A stretch of 42,293 nt of DNA from Bordetella parapertussis (GTDB taxonomy: Bacteria; Pseudomonadota; Gammaproteobacteria; Burkholderiales; Burkholderiaceae_D). Shown piece by piece: positions 8,132-16,284 of the stretch. The translations under genes and the position numbers were made by a program. Within the stretch, counting starts at the first letter, position 1. Every line of letters starts with the position of its first letter. The notes under the pieces are model-generated. The model had not been told where the DNA came from, made no database searches, and was given only the letters and a program-made list of their open reading frames with translations. The stretch lies in the NCBI GenBank assembly GCA_945883145.1, contig CAMCXB010000014.1:1-42293 (forward strand). The letters are read 5' to 3'.

Positions 8132-9226
8132 TCATTCCCGATAGTCCATCACCTGGTATCCGTGCTTCTTCACTAACTCATCTCTCTCTGCTGCCGTTAA
8201 GTCGGCTCTCACCATCTCAGTTACTAACTGCTCAAAACTTATCTTCGGTGTCCAGCCCAATTTCTGTTTGGCCTTCGTTGCATCACCAAGTAAGGTTTCT
8301 ACTTCGGTAGGTCTAAAGTATCTTGGGTCAACGGCGACGATACATTTTCCATTCGCGTCAAAGCCTTTTTCATCTACGCCCTCACCCTTCCAGCTTATCG
8401 CGATACCTAATTCTTTAGCAGCAGCATCCACAAAGTCACGCACGCTGTACTGCACTCCGGTTGCAATCACAAAGTCTTCAGGCTTTTCTTGTTGCAGCAT
8501 TAGCCACTGCATCTCGACATAATCTTTAGCATGTCCCCAGTCACGCTTGGCGTCCATGTTGCCTAAGTAAAGGCACTCTTGCAGTCCCAATTTAATTCTC
8601 GCTAAAGCGCGAGTGATTTTGCGGGTGACGAATGTTTCTCCACGAATCGGGGACTCATGATTAAACAAGATGCCGTTGCAGGCATACATGCCATACGCTT
8701 CACGGTAGTTCACCACAATCCAATAGCCATACATCTTCGCAACCGCATAAGGGCTGCGTGGATAAAAGGGGGTGGTTTCTTTCTGTGGGATTTCTTGTAC
8801 CAAGCCATACAGCTCAGAAGTACTCGCCTGATAGAACTTGGTTTTTTTCTCTAAACCTAAAATACGTATTGCTTCAAGTAACCGCAACACACCCAAGCCA
8901 TCTGAGTTAGCAGTGTATTCAGGTTCTTCAAAGCTGACTGCCACATGGCTTTGTGCAGCTAAGTTATAGATTTCATCAGGCTGTGTTTGCTGAATAATGC
9001 GTATCAAACTCGATGAGTCTGTCATGTCACCATGATGCAAGAAGAAGCGCACATCCTTGTCATGACGATCGCGATAGAGATGATCGATACGATCAGTGTT
9101 AAATAAGCTCGTTCTGCGCTTTAAGCCATGAACGATGTAGCCTTTGTTAAGCAAGAACTCAGCAAGGTAAGCACCGTCTTGACCGGTGACGCCTGTAATC
9201 AATGCAACTTTTTGTTTGGAGGTCAT
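8132..9226 (-). CDS. gmd: GDP-mannose 4,6-dehydratase
   Basis: 364 residues, typical Gmd length. GVTGQDG lies at 12-18 with LKRRTSLFNTDRIDHLY following (NADP-binding arm). STSELYG is at 135-141, and Tyr160/Lys164 lie in SPYAVAK, followed by NGILFNHESPIRGETFVTRKI. It makes GDP-4-keto-6-deoxymannose from GDP-mannose. Upstream genes manC and fcl supply its substrate and use its product, so the three make GDP-L-fucose. It is separated from fcl by 142 very AT-rich bases. Confidence 0.96.
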   Translation of the reverse strand: MTSKQKVALITGVTGQDGAYLAEFLLNKGYIVHGLKRRTSLFNTDRIDHLYRDRHDKDVRFFLHHGDMTDSSSLIRIIQQTQPDEIYNLAAQSHVAVSFEEPEYTANSDGLGVLRLLEAIRILGLEKKTKFYQASTSELYGLVQEIPQKETTPFYPRSPYAVAKMYGYWIVVNYREAYGMYACNGILFNHESPIRGETFVTRKITRALARIKLGLQECLYLGNMDAKRDWGHAKDYVEMQWLMLQQEKPEDFVIATGVQYSVRDFVDAAAKELGIAISWKGEGVDEKGFDANGKCIVAVDPRYFRPTEVETLLGDATKAKQKLGWTPKISFEQLVTEMVRADLTAAERDELVKKHGYQVMDYRE

Positions 9227-9368
9227 AGTTTGTTCACTCGTATTAAATTGTGTTTATTGTTTACTTCTATTTTTAGTTACTGATTGAAGTTAAGATTTTT
9301 TAAGTTTCAAATCTTGAATTGCAAATTCTTTTTAAATATTCGTTTTAATATTTTCGTTTTAATTCTTT

Positions 9369-10352
9369 TCAGTCACGTCGTGATTCAGCATGTAAGAAAT
9401 CTTCATAGGCAAGCTTTAATCCATGCGCTAAATCTGTTTTTGCTTTCCATCCCAATGCATTTAAGCGCGCGCTATCCATTAATTTTCTTGGTGCGCCATC
9501 GGGCTTAGTTGCATCCAACACTAACTTACCTTCATAGCCCACAGTCTTAGCAACTAACTCTGCGGTCTCGCGTATGCATACATCGTCACCATAGCCCACG
9601 TTGATGTGAGAGAGCATAGGCTCGGTGTTTTTATCGTAAATGGTTTTATCTAACTCCATCACGTACACCGATGCTGCTGCCATATCATCCACATACAAAA
9701 ATTCACGCTTGGGTTTACCACTACCCCACACCATGACCTCTGGCAGTTTATTTATTTTTGCTTCATGAAAGCGACGAATTAATGCGGGAATGACGTGGGA
9801 GTTTTCTAGGTGATAGTTGTCGCCTGGCCCATATAGATTAGTTGGCATCACACTACGATAATCCACACCATGGCTCAAGCCATACTGGCGGTTATAACTC
9901 TCACAGAGCTTAATGCCAGCAATTTTTGCAATGGCATAAGGCTCGTTCGTAGGCTCTAAGGTTCCTGTTAACAGAGCATGCTCATTCATAGGCTGCGCTG
10001 CTAATTTAGGATAGATACAGCTAGACCCTAAAAACAATAATTTTTTAACGCCATTCCTAAACGCAGCATCAATCACGTTCGCTTCGCTCATTAAATTCTC
10101 ATAAATGAATTCAGCAGGATACGTGTTGTTTGCATGAATGCCGCCCACCTTGGCAGCAGCGAGATACACCTGATCAGGTTTTTCTTTTGCAAAAAAATCT
10201 CTTACTGCTGATTGATCGACTAAATCCAACTCAGCATGCGTACGTGTGATGATGTGTTCAGCTTGATGTCCGTGTGCTAGTAGGTGACGCACAATGGCAG
10301 AACCCACCATACCGCGGTGCCCTGCCACATAAATTTTTGGTTGTGTGCTCAT
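9369..10352 (-). CDS. fcl: GDP-L-fucose synthase
   Basis: 327 residues. NADP-binding GHRGMVGSAIVRHL begins at 11, FLGSSCIYPK has Ser and Cys near 110-112, and Tyr139/Lys143 lie in YAIAKIAGIKLCESYNRQYG. LYGPGDNYH and the C-terminal DDVCIRE are also typical of Fcl/WcaG, the 3,5-epimerase and 4-reductase that turns GDP-4-keto-6-deoxymannose into GDP-L-fucose. It starts 5 bases after the manC stop, so it is co-translated with it, and precedes gmd. Confidence 0.95.
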   Translation of the reverse strand: MSTQPKIYVAGHRGMVGSAIVRHLLAHGHQAEHIITRTHAELDLVDQSAVRDFFAKEKPDQVYLAAAKVGGIHANNTYPAEFIYENLMSEANVIDAAFRNGVKKLLFLGSSCIYPKLAAQPMNEHALLTGTLEPTNEPYAIAKIAGIKLCESYNRQYGLSHGVDYRSVMPTNLYGPGDNYHLENSHVIPALIRRFHEAKINKLPEVMVWGSGKPKREFLYVDDMAAASVYVMELDKTIYDKNTEPMLSHINVGYGDDVCIRETAELVAKTVGYEGKLVLDATKPDGAPRKLMDSARLNALGWKAKTDLAHGLKLAYEDFLHAESRRD

Positions 10353-10357
10353 AAAAA

Positions 10358-11782
10358 TTAAGTGGCTCTGCCGTAGGTATCTTCAAAACGTACGATGTCG
10401 TCTTCACCAAGATAACTACCTGATTGAATTTCAATGATTTCCAAATCCACCATGCCGGGATTTTTTAATCGATGCGTTTCACCTATAGGAATGTAGGTCG
10501 ATTGATTTTCACTTAAGAGAAAAGTTTTGCTGCCACAAGTCACTTCTGCAGTGCCTTTCACAACTATCCAGTGCTCGGCTCTGTGATGATGCATTTGCAA
10601 ACTGAGTGACGCACCAGGTTTCACGCCTATGCGTTTTACTTGGAAGCGGTCCCCCATATCAATGCTGTCATACCAACCCCAAGGGCGCGCCACTTTTCTG
10701 TGCATGACAGCTTGTGTGTGTTTGGTTGCTTCAAGCTTAGCAACCACATCTTTTACTTCTTCTGCATTATTGCGGTGCGCAACGAGTAATGCATCTGGTG
10801 TATCAATGATGAGTAATTCATCCGTACCTAATGCAACAACCGGCCTATAAGGAGCATGAATAAACGTGTTCTTAGCATGATGCGTAATGCCCTGTCCTTC
10901 AATGCGATTGCCTTCACCGTCAGCAGGTGACAAATCGGCTACTGCATTCCAGCTTCCTACATCACTCCACATGCCATTGAATGAAACCACTGCGACATTA
11001 TCAAAATGTTCCATCACAGCGTAATCAATGCTTTGCGAACGGCAGCTTGCAAAAAGCTTTGCATCAGGACGCGTAAAGTGATGGCCACTCGGTGATGTAT
11101 CGTTTGCCGACCTTGTCATCGCATCACGACAGGTTTGCATAATGTCTGGCGCATGTTTAGTGAGTGCAGCAATTAAGACAGAGGCTTTGCAGAGAAAAAT
11201 GCCTGCATTCCACAGCACACCACCTTCTAGTAATAGCTTGGTGGCTTTGTCTGCATCAGGCTTTTCTATAAAACGTTCAACGCTGTTGCTGCCATCTGCT
11301 CTGGCTTTGCCTTGTTTGATATATCCATAAGCAGTGCTTGGAAAACTAGGCATCACACCAAAGGTCACAATCGCACCAGCCTCTGCAGCTGCCACACCTT
11401 GCTGTATGGTTTTTATAAACGCAGCGTTATCAGGAATATGATGATCTGCTGGACAAAAGAGTAAGAGATCATCTTTAGCATCTACTTTTGTTAAAGCAGC
11501 AATCGCCATCGCAGCAGCAGTGTTGCGTGCAACAGGTTCCAACATGACATGTCCCGACATGCCTGCAGCTTGCAAGACATCCGTAACCATGAAGCGATGA
11601 TCTTCAGCAGCGACGATAAGAGGATCAGCACCTAAACCACGCACGCGCTCGAAAGTGAGTTGCAAGAGACTCTTGTCACCGATCAGTGGCACAAACTGTT
11701 TAGGAAAACTCTTGCGTGATAAAGGCCACAATCTTGTGCCTGAACCACCGCAAAGTATGACTGGCGTTATTTGTTGTGTCAT
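10358..11782 (-). CDS. manC: Mannose-1-phosphate guanylyltransferase / mannose-6-phosphate isomerase (bifunctional type II)
   Basis: 474 residues. The N-terminal pyrophosphorylase domain has the signature CGGSGTRLWPLSRKSFPKQF, then FIEKPDADKA and WNAGIFL. The C-terminal cupin (about 365-474) carries RPWGWYDSID, FQVKRIGVKPGASLSLQMH and HRAEHWIVVKGTA, the phosphomannose isomerase metal-site motifs. It makes GDP-mannose from mannose-1-phosphate and may also isomerise fructose-6-phosphate. No phosphomannomutase (manB) is present in the window, so that step must be encoded elsewhere. It lies 31 bases after galE in the EPS transcript. Confidence 0.95.
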   Translation of the reverse strand: MTQQITPVILCGGSGTRLWPLSRKSFPKQFVPLIGDKSLLQLTFERVRGLGADPLIVAAEDHRFMVTDVLQAAGMSGHVMLEPVARNTAAAMAIAALTKVDAKDDLLLFCPADHHIPDNAAFIKTIQQGVAAAEAGAIVTFGVMPSFPSTAYGYIKQGKARADGSNSVERFIEKPDADKATKLLLEGGVLWNAGIFLCKASVLIAALTKHAPDIMQTCRDAMTRSANDTSPSGHHFTRPDAKLFASCRSQSIDYAVMEHFDNVAVVSFNGMWSDVGSWNAVADLSPADGEGNRIEGQGITHHAKNTFIHAPYRPVVALGTDELLIIDTPDALLVAHRNNAEEVKDVVAKLEATKHTQAVMHRKVARPWGWYDSIDMGDRFQVKRIGVKPGASLSLQMHHHRAEHWIVVKGTAEVTCGSKTFLLSENQSTYIPIGETHRLKNPGMVDLEIIEIQSGSYLGEDDIVRFEDTYGRAT

Positions 11783-11813
11783 CCGCTTGTCTATTTTTTA
11801 AAAATTTAAATAA

Positions 11814-12827
11814 TTAATTCTGTAATTGACTTTGATATTTCCAACCACTCGCGCACATGTCAGCCAGACTATGGCGCGCTGTCCAATGCAAAGTATTTTT
11901 AGCTTTTTCTGGATTGGCATAGCACTCTGCAATGTCACCATCACGACGCTTGGTTACTGTGAACGGCACAACTTTATTATTCGTCGTTTCAAACATCTTC
12001 AGAATTTCCATCACACTGTAACCATTACCAGTACCAAGATTAATTGCATGCCAACCAAATTCTTTATCCAGAAAATCCAACGCTGCTTTATGCCCTTCAG
12101 CTAAATCCATTACATGGATATAGTCTCTAACACCCGTTCCATCACGGGTGGAATAATCATTACCAAATATTTTTAACTCAGCCTGCTTACCTGCTGCCAC
12201 TTGCATCACAAAGGGCATAAGATTATTCGGCATCCCTCTAGGATTCTCACCTATCAATCCACTTTCATGCGCACCCACTGGATTAAAGTAACGCAAACAG
12301 TTAATGCGCCAATCTTTATCAGAGCGCGCTACATCGCTCAAAATCTCTTCGATGTGCAACTTGCTGCGCCCGTAAGGATTCGTTGCTTTTAACGGATGTT
12401 CTTCGTCTATGGGCAAATACTGCGGATCGCCATACACAGTCGCACTACTACTAAATACTAATTTTTTTACATTAGTAGACGACATCGCCTGCAACAAACT
12501 AATCGTGCCTTGAATATTGTTCGCATAATATTCAATCGGCTTAGCAACGGATTCGCCTACTGCTTTAAGACCTGCAAAATGAATCACTGCATCAATCTGA
12601 TGCTCGTTTAACACTTGCTTGAGTTTTTCTGTATCGCGCACATCAGCTTCAATAAAAGCGAGAGGTGATTGCAAACTCGACTGCAGAATTTTCTCAAGTC
12701 GTTCAATAACTTCAGGACTACTGTTACTAAAATTATCAAGCAACACAACATTATGACCGGCATGAGCCAACACCACAGCAGTATGGCTGCCTATGTAACC
12801 CGCTCCACCTGTTAAAAGTATGTTCAC
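11814..12827 (-). CDS. galE: UDP-glucose 4-epimerase
   Basis: 337 residues. GGAGYIGSH lies at 7-15, FSSSATVYGDP at 125-134 and catalytic Tyr152/Lys156 in NPYGRSK. LRYFNPVGAHESGLIGENPRGMPNNLMPFV is the GalE substrate-binding block. It interconverts UDP-glucose and UDP-galactose, giving a galactose donor for the polysaccharide. It follows ugd by 35 bases on the same strand. Confidence 0.95.
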   Translation of the reverse strand: MNILLTGGAGYIGSHTAVVLAHAGHNVVLLDNFSNSSPEVIERLEKILQSSLQSPLAFIEADVRDTEKLKQVLNEHQIDAVIHFAGLKAVGESVAKPIEYYANNIQGTISLLQAMSSTNVKKLVFSSSATVYGDPQYLPIDEEHPLKATNPYGRSKLHIEEILSDVARSDKDWRINCLRYFNPVGAHESGLIGENPRGMPNNLMPFVMQVAAGKQAELKIFGNDYSTRDGTGVRDYIHVMDLAEGHKAALDFLDKEFGWHAINLGTGNGYSVMEILKMFETTNNKVVPFTVTKRRDGDIAECYANPEKAKNTLHWTARHSLADMCASGWKYQSQLQN

Positions 12828-12862
12828 TAAAATCTCAATAATGTCTTTATCAACAATGCTCT

Positions 12863-14032
12863 CTACGAATCATGTCCAAACAAATCACGGGTGAAGACCT
12901 TGTCCTTAACATCTATCAAGTTGTCACTAAGTCGATTCGTGATAATCACATCGGATTCACGTTTGAATGTGTTCAAATCATTCACCACGCGCGATCTAAA
13001 AAATGTCTCTTCATGCAAAGCGGGTTCATGCACGATAACTTCTATGCCCTTCGCTTTTATGCGCTTCATAATCCCCTGAATGCTAGAAGCTCTGAAGTTA
13101 TCCGAACCTGTTTTCATGGTGAGACGATAAATTCCAACAATCTTAGGATTCATCTTTACAATCGAATCAGCAATAAAATCTTTACGCGTAGAGTTAGAAT
13201 CTACAATTGCACGAATTAAGTTTTGCGGCACTGAACTATAGTTAGCAAGCATTTGCTTAGTATCTTTAGGCAGGCAATAACCACCATAACCAAATGATGG
13301 ATTGTTGTAGTGTGTTCCTATCCTTGGATCTAAACCCACACCTTCAATGATTTGTTTTGAGTCTAAGCCGTGTATAGCCGCATAGGTATCCAACTCATTA
13401 AAGTAAGCCACACGCATAGCAAGATAGGTGTTCGAAAACAACTTCACTGCTTCTGCTTCGGTTGATTCCGTAAACAGTACTTGCACATCTTTTTTAATCG
13501 CGCCTTCTAGCAGCAAACCTGCGAATACTTCTGCACGCTTAGACTTCTCTCCAACGATAATGCGCGAAGGATGCAAGTTGTCATGCAAGGCTCGCCCTTC
13601 GCGTAAGAACTCAGGTGAAAAAATCAGATTCTCACAACCGAGGTCAGCACGTGTTTTGACGGTGTAACCCACTGGCACTGTGGACTTGATCACCATCAAA
13701 GCATGCGGATTAAACGTCATGCCATCACGTACCACTGCTTCTACTGAGCGCGTGTTGAAGTAATTTGTTTCGGGATCATAATCAGTGGGCGTTGCGATGA
13801 TAATGAAATCAGCACCTTCATACGCTTCTTTTTTATTCAACGTAGCACGTAGTTTTAATGCTGGGTTTGCGAGAAACTTCTCGATATCCGCATCATCAAT
13901 AGGACTCTTGCGATTGTTAACCATCACAATTTTTTCAGGCGTGATATCCAGCAGGACCACTTCATGATGCTGTGCTAACAAACATGCGTTTGAAAGTCCT
14001 ACATAGCCGGCACCAACAACAGCGATTTTCAC
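12863..14032 (-). CDS. ugd: UDP-glucose 6-dehydrogenase
   Basis: 389 residues, the short form like E. coli Ugd. The Rossmann motif is GAGYVGLS at 7-14. ATPTDYDPETNYFNT, KSTVPVGYT and FSPEFLREGRALHDNLHPSRIIVG are conserved. The substrate-binding helix is EAEAVKLFSNTYLAMRVAYFNELD (Lys197), and the catalytic Cys253 is in FGYGGYCLPKD. It oxidises UDP-glucose to UDP-glucuronate, which feeds the UDP-xylose synthase downstream. Its start overlaps the MarR-type gene by 4 bases (14029-14032). Confidence 0.96.
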   Translation of the reverse strand: MKIAVVGAGYVGLSNACLLAQHHEVVLLDITPEKIVMVNNRKSPIDDADIEKFLANPALKLRATLNKKEAYEGADFIIIATPTDYDPETNYFNTRSVEAVVRDGMTFNPHALMVIKSTVPVGYTVKTRADLGCENLIFSPEFLREGRALHDNLHPSRIIVGEKSKRAEVFAGLLLEGAIKKDVQVLFTESTEAEAVKLFSNTYLAMRVAYFNELDTYAAIHGLDSKQIIEGVGLDPRIGTHYNNPSFGYGGYCLPKDTKQMLANYSSVPQNLIRAIVDSNSTRKDFIADSIVKMNPKIVGIYRLTMKTGSDNFRASSIQGIMKRIKAKGIEVIVHEPALHEETFFRSRVVNDLNTFKRESDVIITNRLSDNLIDVKDKVFTRDLFGHDS

Positions 14033-14403
14033 AGGCCTGTTCTCCGCTCTTCTGGAACTTCAGCCTGCAGATTTTCAATTTCTGTTTTAAGCAATTCGTA
14101 TTCTTCCATCTTGCGTTTTAAAAATCGTCTGGTTAGACCTGCTTTTTCAGTAATACCAGAAGGCGTAAGTAAATACGCATAACCCATCTTGTGCGAACTC
14201 TTAGAAAAGTTTTGCATTTTGATCCAGCCTTTATCAACCAAGGCTTGCAAACAATAATTCACACTACCCAAACTAATACCCAACTCTTTTGCGAGCTGAC
14301 GTTGACTAATATCGGGAGTTTCTTGCAGACGTCGCATTACCCAGTAATGCGTGTCGTCTTGCACCAATGCGCGACGCACTGAAATAGCTTGATGGGATTT
14401 CAT
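14029..14403 (-). CDS. EPS-associated MarR-family transcriptional regulator
   Basis: 124 residues. A winged helix-turn-helix at about 33-62 (SQRQLAKELGISLGSVNYCLQALVDKGWIK), a wing with YLLTPSGITEK, then a charged, probably coiled C-terminal helix (91-118). Size, order and location match the MarR-type regulators found at the head of exopolysaccharide operons in proteobacteria. It is the first gene after the ops-like leader and overlaps ugd by 4 bases. No strong Shine-Dalgarno sequence is visible before 14403, so translation may be weak. Its target site and ligand are not readable here. Confidence 0.85.
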   Translation of the reverse strand: MKSHQAISVRRALVQDDTHYWVMRRLQETPDISQRQLAKELGISLGSVNYCLQALVDKGWIKMQNFSKSSHKMGYAYLLTPSGITEKAGLTRRFLKRKMEEYELLKTEIENLQAEVPEERRTGL

Positions 14404-14497
14404 TGACTAAAAAATCTAACTGAAAGATTGAACACAGAGACCATCACTCACAAAATGAGATTGATGCAATTATTGAAATTATTCTTGAGTCTTTAGA

Positions 14498-14509
14498 GAC
14501 GCTACCGCC
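14498..14509 (-). promoter_or_regulatory. ops-like RfaH recruitment element
   Basis: The minus strand reads GGCGGTAGCGTC, which differs from the E. coli ops consensus GGCGGTAGCGTG only at the last base. It lies on the transcribed strand in the leader, 94 bases before the first operon gene and about 220 bases after the end of the RfaH-type gene. Position, strand and near identity all fit an element at which RNA polymerase pauses and recruits RfaH. I noticed no second copy when reading the window. Confidence 0.8.
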
Positions 14510-14570
14510 ATACCGTGTTGCGATCGGCATGCGCAGGAAAACCTTGAGTGAAAACGGAGACAAAAACACC

Positions 14571-14587
14571 CGTTCAGAAACCGAACG
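14571..14587 (-). terminator. Weak terminator/attenuator-like hairpin after rfaH
   Basis: On the minus strand CGTTC pairs with GAACG around a 7-base loop and is followed by GGGTGTTTTTG. The stem is only 5 bp, so it may be a weak terminator or chance. It sits upstream of the ops-like element, between rfaH and the EPS genes. Confidence 0.3.
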
Positions 14588-14727
14588 AATTGTGCCACAA
14601 CAAGGCGGATTATTGGAGAAAATTAGAGGGAAAGCAGAGGAGAACGATGATCAAACATGCAGTACTGCGTTTGATTTTACTGCTGCTTGAAATTTAACAG
14701 ATTGATAACAAAAACTAAGATACTAAA

Positions 14728-15225
14728 CTAACTTACTTTTTTTAAACTTTGCGGTGTCATCACAACTTTGACAGGCTTACTCAACAATTCAATCAACACC
14801 ATCACACGACCTTCACCATTGCTCATTTGATAAATCGCTTCAATGCCAGCAAAAGGCCCATCCGTTACTAAGACTCGATCACCAACATCAAACAAACGTT
14901 GCGGTTGCTCTGAAATCTTCGCTTCACTCTCACGCAAAAATTCAATCAAAGCGTGATCCACTTTGGCTGGTTCCATACCAAAGGTAACCAACTTACTCAC
15001 ACCTAAAGTCGAACGAATAGGCGTCCAACTCTTACCACTTTGACTACTATCTAAACGTATGAAAAGATAACGAGGAAAAAGCGGCTCATCAACGATGGCA
15101 ACCAGTTTTTGTTGAATTTTTTCGGTGGGAAGCAGAGGCAGATAGCATTCATAGCCCTGCCTTTCAAGATTCTCTAGCGCCCGCAACTCTTGTCGCGGCT
15201 TAGTATGGATCAGGTACCAATGCAT
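14728..15225 (-). CDS. rfaH: Transcription antiterminator RfaH (NusG paralogue)
   Basis: 165 residues, the size of E. coli RfaH. The NusG N-terminal domain shows MHWYLIHTKPRQELRALENLERQGYECYLP, then EPLFPRYLFIRLD and RSTLGVSKLVTFG. The KOW part begins near 117 (GDRVLVTDGPFAGIEAIYQM) and ends with RVMVLIELLSKPVKVVM, the C-terminal pattern of RfaH (MLLLNLINKEIK in E. coli) rather than of NusG. Lys9, Arg22, Gln23 and Thr73 line up with ops-contacting residues of E. coli RfaH; the following Arg is Leu74 here. It should suppress termination and polarity in the long downstream operon by binding polymerase paused at ops. It is the promoter-proximal gene of the locus. Confidence 0.9.
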   Translation of the reverse strand: MHWYLIHTKPRQELRALENLERQGYECYLPLLPTEKIQQKLVAIVDEPLFPRYLFIRLDSSQSGKSWTPIRSTLGVSKLVTFGMEPAKVDHALIEFLRESEAKISEQPQRLFDVGDRVLVTDGPFAGIEAIYQMSNGEGRVMVLIELLSKPVKVVMTPQSLKKVS

Positions 15226-15567
15226 GCGGATTACCTAATGGTTACATTTCTTAGACGAGATTTTACTTCAAATTGATCTTAATAAAATCTAATTTGGGCA
15301 CCAATTTAGGAAAGCTCAAGTAACAATAAACATTGTCTATTGAATGAGATTACTAAATTTACAATCCTCTAATTAATACTCAGCCTATCACCTGAACAAC
15401 TTCAACTGACTGATTTCAAAAGTAATTCATGTGCTTCGATAACGCGTTAGGAAAAGCTAAGCTGGAGCAAATCGCGATCGGCATTTTTAATCCCAATATT
15501 TACTTTTCATTTTGACCACATCAAGAATTGATTTACGATATAGATATCATTCAGTGTGGGGGGTGTT
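15226..15567. other. Divergent intergenic region between rfaH and the VapB-like gene
   Basis: 342 AT-rich bases with no credible reading frame. It must hold the promoter for rfaH and probably for the whole EPS operon on the minus strand, and the promoter for the antitoxin gene on the plus strand. I see only the palindrome at 15537-15548 as a defined element. Confidence 0.5.
15537..15548. promoter_or_regulatory. Palindrome GATATAGATATC, possible antitoxin operator
   Basis: GATAT and ATATC are exact inverted repeats with a 2-base centre, 20 bases upstream of the RHH antitoxin start. RHH antitoxins commonly repress their own promoter by binding such short palindromes. Assignment is by position only. 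Confidence 0.4.
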
Positions 15568-15780
15568 ATGCGTACTCTAGTAGATATCCCGGATAGACAA
15601 ATCTCAGCATTAGCAAGCATTTGCGCCAATCAACGTCTTTCGCGCGCAGAAGCCATTCGACAAGCAATAGCTCTTTTCATTGAACAGAATAAGCCAGCTA
15701 GAGATGATGCCTTTGGTCTTTGGAGTAAGGAACCACGTGACGGATTGTCTTATCAAGAACAGGTGCGTTCCGAATGGTGA
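15568..15780 (+). CDS. Ribbon-helix-helix antitoxin (VapB-like)
   Basis: 70 residues. MRTLVDIPDRQISALASICANQ followed by LSRAEAIRQAIALFIEQNK is a ribbon-helix-helix (CopG/MetJ-type) DNA-binding fold. The tail (FGLWSKEPRDGLSYQEQVRSEW) is typical of the toxin-binding end of VapB-type antitoxins. The start at 15568 is preceded by a purine run (GTGGGGGGTGTT). An upstream in-frame GTG at 15556 would add four residues inside that run, so it is not preferred. Its stop overlaps the start of the PIN-domain gene, the usual antitoxin-first order. The antitoxin is intact although its toxin is broken. Confidence 0.8.
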   Translation: MRTLVDIPDRQISALASICANQRLSRAEAIRQAIALFIEQNKPARDDAFGLWSKEPRDGLSYQEQVRSEW

Positions 15781-16139
15781 AGGCGCTGTTTGACACAAAT
15801 ATCCTCATCGACTACCTGAACTGAATCGCAGCTGCAAAAAAAGAACTGGAGCGTTTTCCAGACAAAGCAATCAGCCTAATCACTTGGATGGAAGTCATGG
15901 TTGGTGCGAATCACGAAACTTAATGAGTGCTGAGAGGCTTTCTTAATGACTTTATTTGTCTACCAATAGACAACATTGTTGGAGAAGCTGCAGTAGCTTT
16001 GCGACGTAATTACAAGATCAAATTGCCAGATGCGATAGGATGGGCGACTGCGCAACAATATAATCAAATATTAGTAACGCGCGATATCAAGGATTTTGGA
16101 GCTAATGAACCAGGCATACTCATGCCCTATTCAATATAA
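15774..16139 (+). pseudogene. VapC-type PIN-domain toxin, inactivated by three in-frame stops
   Basis: One frame from ATG 15774 reads as a PIN-domain RNase of about 120 residues. It has MVKALFDTNILIDYLN (first Asp), LITWMEVMVGANHET (Glu), LPDAIGWATA and LVTRDIKDFG (later acidic residues). It is broken by TGA at 15822-15824 and by TAA TGA at 15921-15926. Every other codon stays in the same frame, and all expected acidic residues remain. The first stop fits a single G-to-T change in a Gly codon (DYLNG is common in VapC). VapC toxins cleave tRNA or rRNA; this copy should give only short fragments. A GTG at 15927 could restart the C-terminal half, but that piece lacks the first acidic residues. 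Confidence 0.8.
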
Positions 16140-16155
16140 GTGCATCCATAATAAA

Positions 16156-16178
16156 AAATTATCTAATAAAGATAATTT
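16156..16178. terminator. AT-rich hairpin after the toxin pseudogene
   Basis: AAATTATCT and AGATAATTT form a perfect 9-bp stem with a 5-base loop, 17 bases after the toxin stop. It lacks GC pairs and a clean T-run, so it may be a weak terminator between convergent genes. Confidence 0.35.
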
Positions 16179-16223
16179 AGATGCAATTAACACAGCGACA
16201 TTGGCCAAATAATATTTCAGAAA

Positions 16224-16255
16224 CGTACGAATACGCTTCGCTATTCTTACCTACG
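16224..16255. repeat. REP-like palindromic element, copy 1
   Basis: CGTACGAATACGCTTCGCTA and the following TTCTTACCTACG match the family found again at 21615, 21669, 40847 and 40905. The core is GAATA(C)GC-TTC-GC-TATTC, a stem with one bulge, flanked by a CTAC tail. It lies between convergent genes. Confidence 0.65.
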
Positions 16256-16284
16256 CAATAAAAATTTAAAACTCAACCAAAGAA

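Larger units (their letters stand above)
14404..14727 (-). other. Leader between rfaH and the EPS operon
   Basis: 324 bases without a convincing gene. Read on the minus strand it holds a small stem (CGTTC/GAACG, 14571-14587) followed by GGGTGTTTTTG, a weak terminator-like shape. It then holds the ops-like element (14498-14509) and ends in a leader of about 94 bases before the MarR-type gene. A promoter cannot be placed with confidence. Confidence 0.6.

Noticed and set aside
9227..9368. AT-rich spacer between fcl and gmd as an internal promoter or RNA element
   Set aside because: Only an imperfect AAGATTT/AAATCTT hairpin is visible; no convincing -35/-10 pair or conserved RNA shape.
14461..14560. 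Search for a full JUMPstart sequence around the ops-like element
   Set aside because: Only the ops core is recognisable; the upstream part of the 39-base enterobacterial JUMPstart is not present.
15226..15567. CRISPR array or tandem repeats in the larger gaps
   Set aside because: No regularly spaced direct repeats were found in this or other intergenic regions.
15822..15926. Stop codons in the VapC frame as recoding (selenocysteine or readthrough)
   Set aside because: TGA falls where a Gly is usual, TAA and TGA are adjacent, and no stem-loop typical of recoding is seen; simple decay explains it.
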